Assembly: GCF_044763875.1 (NCBI RefSeq)
Contig: NZ_JBIWGZ010000011.1
Span: 8,962-72,961 of the forward strand
Direction: 5' to 3'
From: Rummeliibacillus sp044763875
Lineage (GTDB): Bacteria > Bacillota > Bacilli > Bacillales_A > Planococcaceae
DNA length: 64,000 nt
This document shows positions 60,576 to 64,000 of this stretch, one piece after another. How positions within the stretch are numbered: the stretch's first letter is position 1; every line of letters begins with the position of its first letter. The notes below the pieces were generated by a model. That model was not told the DNA's origin. It ran no database searches and saw nothing but the letters and a program-made list of their open reading frames with translations. The translations under genes and the position numbers were made by a program.

Positions 60576-61598
60576 TCAGTCGTTCCAAGAAACAAGTTCC
60601 ATTCCTGGACGTCCATTTAATGTTAAATCACTGCGTTTCCCCGCTTTGAACATAGATGTACCCGCAGCTGCAATCATTGCTGCATTGTCTGTACATAATT
60701 TTAAAGGTGGCACATAGAAAGGTATGCCTTCTTTTCTGAAGGTATCCTCTAATGAAGAACGTAAACCTTTATTTGCTGAAACTCCACCAGCCGCGATTAC
60801 TTGTTTAACGTTAAATTCACGTGCTGCACGCAAAGTTTTTGTAGTTAAAACTTCTACCACACTATCTTGGAATCCTTTTGCAACATGCATTGGATTAATC
60901 GCTTCGCCTCGTTGGTCAGCATTATGTTTGTAATTAATAACCGCTGATTTTAATCCACTAAAGCTAAAATCATATGAATCATGCTCTAACCAAACACGTG
61001 GAAAGTCAACTGCATCATCACTTTCATGTGCTAAACGATCAATTTGTGGACCACCTGGGTAAGAAATATTCAACACCCGTGCAACTTTATCATAAGCTTC
61101 ACCAGCCGCATCATCGCGCGTTTCACCAATTAATTCAAATGATCCATCAGCCTTCATTAAAACAAGCTCTGTATGTCCACCTGATACAACTAGTGCTAAC
61201 AATGGAAATTCCATTGGTTGAAATAGTGCATTTGCATAAATATGACCTGCAATATGGTGTACACCGACTAATGGTAAATTATTAGAGAATGCAAATGCCT
61301 TTGCAGCATTAATTCCTATTAATAATGCTCCAACAAGACCCGGACCTTCTGTAACACAAACTGCATCTAAATCTTCTGGTTTCAAATTAGCTTGTTGTAA
61401 CGCTTCTTCAATAACGATTGTTACTTGCTCTACATGATGACGAGAAGCGATTTCAGGTACAACTCCCCCAAATCGTTTATGACTTTCTATTTGAGATGCA
61501 ACCACATTGGAAACAATCTCGTGTCCATTTTTTACAATAGAAGCAGCCGTTTCATCGCAACTACTTTCAATGCCTAATATATATAAATCTTTTTCCAT
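60576..61598 (-). CDS. tsaD: tRNA N6-adenosine threonylcarbamoyltransferase TsaD
   Basis: Transfers the threonylcarbamoyl group to A37 of ANN-decoding tRNAs together with TsaB and TsaE. 340 aa with the ASKHA fold; the metal-binding HHIAGH motif and ESSCDETAASIV start are canonical. ATG at 61598 overlaps the rimI stop (TAATG). Last gene of the operon. Confidence 0.98.
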   Translation of the reverse strand: MEKDLYILGIESSCDETAASIVKNGHEIVSNVVASQIESHKRFGGVVPEIASRHHVEQVTIVIEEALQQANLKPEDLDAVCVTEGPGLVGALLIGINAAKAFAFSNNLPLVGVHHIAGHIYANALFQPMEFPLLALVVSGGHTELVLMKADGSFELIGETRDDAAGEAYDKVARVLNISYPGGPQIDRLAHESDDAVDFPRVWLEHDSYDFSFSGLKSAVINYKHNADQRGEAINPMHVAKGFQDSVVEVLTTKTLRAAREFNVKQVIAAGGVSANKGLRSSLEDTFRKEGIPFYVPPLKLCTDNAAMIAAAGTSMFKAGKRSDLTLNGRPGMELVSWND

Positions 61599-62041
61599 TA
61601 TAAATTCACCCACATGACAAGAGCGTCCTCTTGATTATCAGTATAGTAGCCTTTACGAATTCCGCCTTCTTGGAATCCAAGTTTTCGATACAAGTTTTGT
61701 GCAACAGTATTTGTTACACGTACTTCTAAGCTCATTACGACAACATTGCGTTTCTTTGCAATGCGAATTGCTTCACGCATTAGTCCTTCACCAGTACCTT
61801 TTCCTCTACCTGTAGGAAGTACGGCTACATTCGTAATTTGACTTTCATCTAACACAATCCACATTCCACAAAAGCCGATTATTGCATCTGTTTCGTCCAC
61901 AGCAACGACATAGGTGGCTTGGGTATTGGTTGTCATTTCATGATAAAAGGCATCAAGTGTCCAAGGTGTAGCAAATACGTCTTCCTCGATACTATGTACT
62001 GCCTCAACATCTGCAATAGTCATTTGTCGATACTTAATCAT
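61598..62041 (-). CDS. rimI: Ribosomal protein bS18-alanine N-acetyltransferase RimI
   Basis: 147-aa GNAT enzyme. Acetyl-CoA motif TGRGKGTGEGLMREA and C-terminal NLYRKLGFQEGGIRKGYY are typical of RimI. Located between tsaB and tsaD, its usual place in Bacillales. One-base overlap with tsaD. Confidence 0.95.
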   Translation of the reverse strand: MIKYRQMTIADVEAVHSIEEDVFATPWTLDAFYHEMTTNTQATYVVAVDETDAIIGFCGMWIVLDESQITNVAVLPTGRGKGTGEGLMREAIRIAKKRNVVVMSLEVRVTNTVAQNLYRKLGFQEGGIRKGYYTDNQEDALVMWVNL

Positions 62042-62049
62042 CGGCTCAC

Positions 62050-62754
62050 CTATTGTTTTTCCTTTTGATCTTTTATCCAGTTTGCTTCAGCTTCTGCTAA
62101 GCGGCAATATTTTGGAACGAAAGTATGAGTAGCCTCTATAGCTGGTAACTCTTGTTGTTCCGCTAGATGAATAAGCTGTGCTGCATTTGGCAGATCTAGT
62201 GTATATGATGCTCTTAATGCTTGTTCACCTAATTCTTGTTGGATTAGTGCCCAGAAATTATCCACATCATGCCCCACAAACAATACTGGTTGTCTTAGTT
62301 CTTTTAATTGTGCTAATAACCCTAACATACTGTAGTGACCATCTTCTACCACAGGAGCAAGTCCATTGGTTGCATCATACGCCGCAGCATAAACATTTTG
62401 ACGTCTAGCATCGATCAATGAACAAATAACGCCTTCGTACATCTCTGCATTCGCAGCAAGTACTTGTAAGCTCGAAATACCAACTAACGGTACTTGTAAT
62501 GTCCAAGATAATGTTTTTGCAATCGTCACTCCTATACGTACACCTGTATATGAACCAGGTCCTTGGCTTACTGCAATCGCATCAATATCTTTTGGAGACA
62601 TATTCACTTTTTTGAAAATATGCTCAATCGCTGGCATCACACCAGCTGAATGATTCACTTTGATATTCGTTACTTCAGCTGTAATGATTTGTCCATCTTT
62701 TACTATGGCAACAGCTAAAGGAGAATTTGCTGTATCTATCCCTAACCAGATCAT
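62050..62754 (-). CDS. tsaB: tRNA threonylcarbamoyladenosine complex protein TsaB
   Basis: 234-aa ASKHA-fold partner of TsaD. GIDTANSPLAVAIV at the N-terminus and the QGPGSYTGVRIG motif are diagnostic. The start overlaps the tsaE stop (ATGA). Confidence 0.97.
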   Translation of the reverse strand: MIWLGIDTANSPLAVAIVKDGQIITAEVTNIKVNHSAGVMPAIEHIFKKVNMSPKDIDAIAVSQGPGSYTGVRIGVTIAKTLSWTLQVPLVGISSLQVLAANAEMYEGVICSLIDARRQNVYAAAYDATNGLAPVVEDGHYSMLGLLAQLKELRQPVLFVGHDVDNFWALIQQELGEQALRASYTLDLPNAAQLIHLAEQQELPAIEATHTFVPKYCRLAEAEANWIKDQKEKQ

Positions 62755-63203
62755 TTCATTAACTCCTCACACAATCGTTCATAGCGCTGTCCGATTGGTT
62801 TCAATAAGAATCTTCTTGTATTTTCATCAACTCGTTGTATTTCAATTGCTAAACGTGCAGCAGGAAGATCTTGTTCTATTAAGTGTGCCCATTCAACAAC
62901 CGAAATTGCATCACCATAGAAAATTTCATCCCAACCAAGATCTTCATCGCTATCTGCTAAACGATAGACATCTAAGTGATTAAAGGGTAATCGCCCTTCA
63001 TATTGCTTTAAAATCGTGAACGTTGGGCTATTGACTGTACGAGTAATACCAAGACCTTTTGCTAAGCCTTGCGTAAACGTTGTCTTACCTGCGCCAAGAT
63101 CTCCTTCCAGAGTGATTGTATCTTGTGCCTCAAGTAAATTAGCCAATTTCAACGCTAATTGGTTTGTTTCCTCTAAAGAACCAACCATTATTTCCATTGT
63201 CAT
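62751..63203 (-). CDS. tsaE: tRNA threonylcarbamoyladenosine ATPase TsaE
   Basis: 150-aa P-loop ATPase of the t6A complex. Walker A GDLGAGKTTFTQG and the SPTFTILKQYEG and HLDVYRL segments are conserved. First gene of the operon; GAGAGG lies about 9 nt upstream of the ATG. Confidence 0.96.
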   Translation of the reverse strand: MTMEIMVGSLEETNQLALKLANLLEAQDTITLEGDLGAGKTTFTQGLAKGLGITRTVNSPTFTILKQYEGRLPFNHLDVYRLADSDEDLGWDEIFYGDAISVVEWAHLIEQDLPAARLAIEIQRVDENTRRFLLKPIGQRYERLCEELMK

Positions 63204-63295
63204 TGTCTTCGTCCTCTCAATTTCACATTATCTATAGTTTACCTAAAGCTTTACAAATGTTCAAAGTGAACGAGTTGAAACATCTAGACATAAAA

Positions 63296-63323
63296 AAATA
63301 ACACAGCCTCTTTAGCTGTGTTT
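63296..63323 (-). terminator. Terminator downstream of tRNA-Asp
   Basis: ACACAGC/GCTGTGT stem; the minus strand continues TATTTTTTT. Confidence 0.75.
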
Positions 63324-63344
63324 GAATTTACATTAAATAAAAAA

Positions 63345-63421
63345 TGGCGGTTCGGACGGGACTCGAACCCGCGACCTCCTGCGTGACAGGCAGGCATTCT
63401 AACCAGCTGAACTACCGAACC
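63345..63421 (-). tRNA. tRNA-Asp (anticodon GTC)
   Basis: 77 nt including an encoded CCA. The acceptor arm GGTTCGG pairs with CCGAACC, the anticodon arm CCTGC-CTGTCAC-GCAGG gives anticodon GTC, and the T arm contains GGTTCGAGTCCC. Last gene of the rRNA operon entering from the right edge. Confidence 0.97.
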
Positions 63422-63529
63422 GTTTCATTTACAAGATTTATTCTATCAAATATATCTAATTTTAACAATACTTTTATTATATAAAAATATTTTTCGGAGA
63501 GTTAATAATTTCAATTTCATATCTGGTAA

Positions 63530-63715
63530 CTAATATGGTTTATTATCTTTTGGTTGAAAGTAAAAAGAACGAAGAGAACTACCCAGCATTTTTAGCTTAG
63601 GTAGTTTTTCGGCTAATGATTTAATCTTTACCAATACATACTTTCCGAAAAGAGGTACGAAAAAAATCACACTAAAGTTATCAAGGAGTAACCATATCAT
63701 TTTTAGCGTCAGCAA
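63530..63715 (-). CDS. Possible small membrane protein between 5S rRNA and tRNA-Asp
   Basis: A TTG at 63715 with AAAGGGG 4 nt upstream opens about 61 codons with a hydrophobic N-terminal half (MIWLLLDNFSVIFFVPLFG) and basic C-terminal half (KIKSLAEKLPKLKML). Its place inside an rRNA-tRNA spacer makes it unusual, and no homologue is recognised. The remaining spacer (63422-63529 and 63716-63865) shows nothing. Confidence 0.35.
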   Translation of the reverse strand: MLTLKMIWLLLDNFSVIFFVPLFGKYVLVKIKSLAEKLPKLKMLGSSLRSFYFQPKDNKPY

Positions 63716-63869
63716 ATGATCCCCTTTTACAGACAAATCAACTAATTATTAGATAGGGCAAGAAACTAAGCCTTCATCAAACTCTGTCGTAAGCATAGTT
63801 ATGTCATGTCAATTTCGTTTAAATTCTTCAAAAACTAATGGAGATAAAAGAAACAGTTTTGTCGTATAA

Positions 63870-63900
63870 AAAAAGATACTACCAATAAAATTAGTAGTAC
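63870..63900 (-). terminator. Terminator-like hairpin after 5S rRNA
   Basis: GTACTACTAAT / ATTGGTAGTATC on the minus strand, followed by TTTTTTT. Yet a tRNA gene lies beyond it, so read-through or a second promoter is needed. Confidence 0.7.
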
Positions 63901-63909
63901 CTTAGTGTG

Positions 63910-64000
63910 CCTAGCAACGTCCTACTCTCGCAGGGGGACAGCCCCCAACTACCATTGGCGCTAAAGAGCTTAACTTCTGTGTTCGGCATGGGAACAGGTG
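63910..64000 (-). rRNA. rrf: 5S ribosomal RNA, 3' part
   Basis: The minus strand ends in ...CGAGAGTAGGACGTTGCTAGG, the 5S 3' end, with GTTCCCATGCCGAACACAGA earlier. About 90 nt are visible; the 5' end and presumably the 23S gene lie beyond the right edge. Confidence 0.95.

Overview
The window is chromosomal DNA from an endospore-forming, low-GC Firmicute. Spore-coat cotJ genes, a CIRCE-controlled groES-groEL pair, Rex, TatA/TatC, a DesR-like regulator and an ada/alkA module all point to Bacillales. I would guess the Lysinibacillus/Solibacillus/Rummeliibacillus neighbourhood, but the sequence alone does not prove the genus. Coding is AT-rich, with strong GGAGG-type ribosome sites and frequent TTG/GTG starts.

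Layout from left to right: (1) the start of a membrane protein and a MoxR ATPase (1-1041). (2) A nos-type copper/maturation operon nosL-nosD-nosL-nosY-nosF on the minus strand (1181-5095), with no nosZ in view. (3) NAD salvage pncB-nadE. (4) Alkylation repair adaA-ogt, divergent from alkA. (5) A FetAB-type ABC exporter, proline dehydrogenase and a DesR-like response regulator without a kinase. (6) Biotin genes bioY-bioD-bioA under a BirA-like operator, then a fatty acid desaturase with a perfect inverted repeat upstream. (7) rpoN (sigma-54). (8) yitJ-metH behind a SAM-I riboswitch. (9) Class A-like sortase, protoporphyrinogen/coproporphyrinogen oxidase, a Na+/H+ antiporter, an OatA-type acetyltransferase, a divergent nucleoside hydrolase and an EndoQ-like PHP nuclease.

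The main finding is at 35.7-43.3 kb. The cotJABC spore-coat operon is interrupted inside cotJC by a 6,466-bp element. The N-terminal 77 codons of CotJC lie at 36253-36483 and the C-terminal 112 codons at 42950-43288. The two break points share TAAAC, and joining them there restores a 189-codon CotJC exactly. The element encodes a large serine recombinase next to its right end, a 49-codon basic protein next to its left end (a candidate directionality factor), three tandem excisionase-like proteins, a replication-initiator-like protein, a small serine resolvase, a short membrane peptide and a secreted cargo protein. It looks like a skin-type gene-intervening element carried on a plasmid-like, non-phage chassis.

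Right of the element are small housekeeping and hypothetical genes (PPOX-family, DUF421, DUF3243, YugN-like, DUF378, an MCP-like signalling protein). Then come a c-di-GMP-I riboswitch ahead of an uncharacterised two-gene operon, a glucose/sorbosone dehydrogenase-like propeller, a NupC-type transporter, a decayed tyrosine integrase, groEL-groES with CIRCE, a CPBP protease, tatC-tatA, rex, an ABC-F ATPase, a DnaA-box cluster, the t6A/RimI cluster tsaE-tsaB-rimI-tsaD, tRNA-Asp and the 3' end of a 5S rRNA gene.
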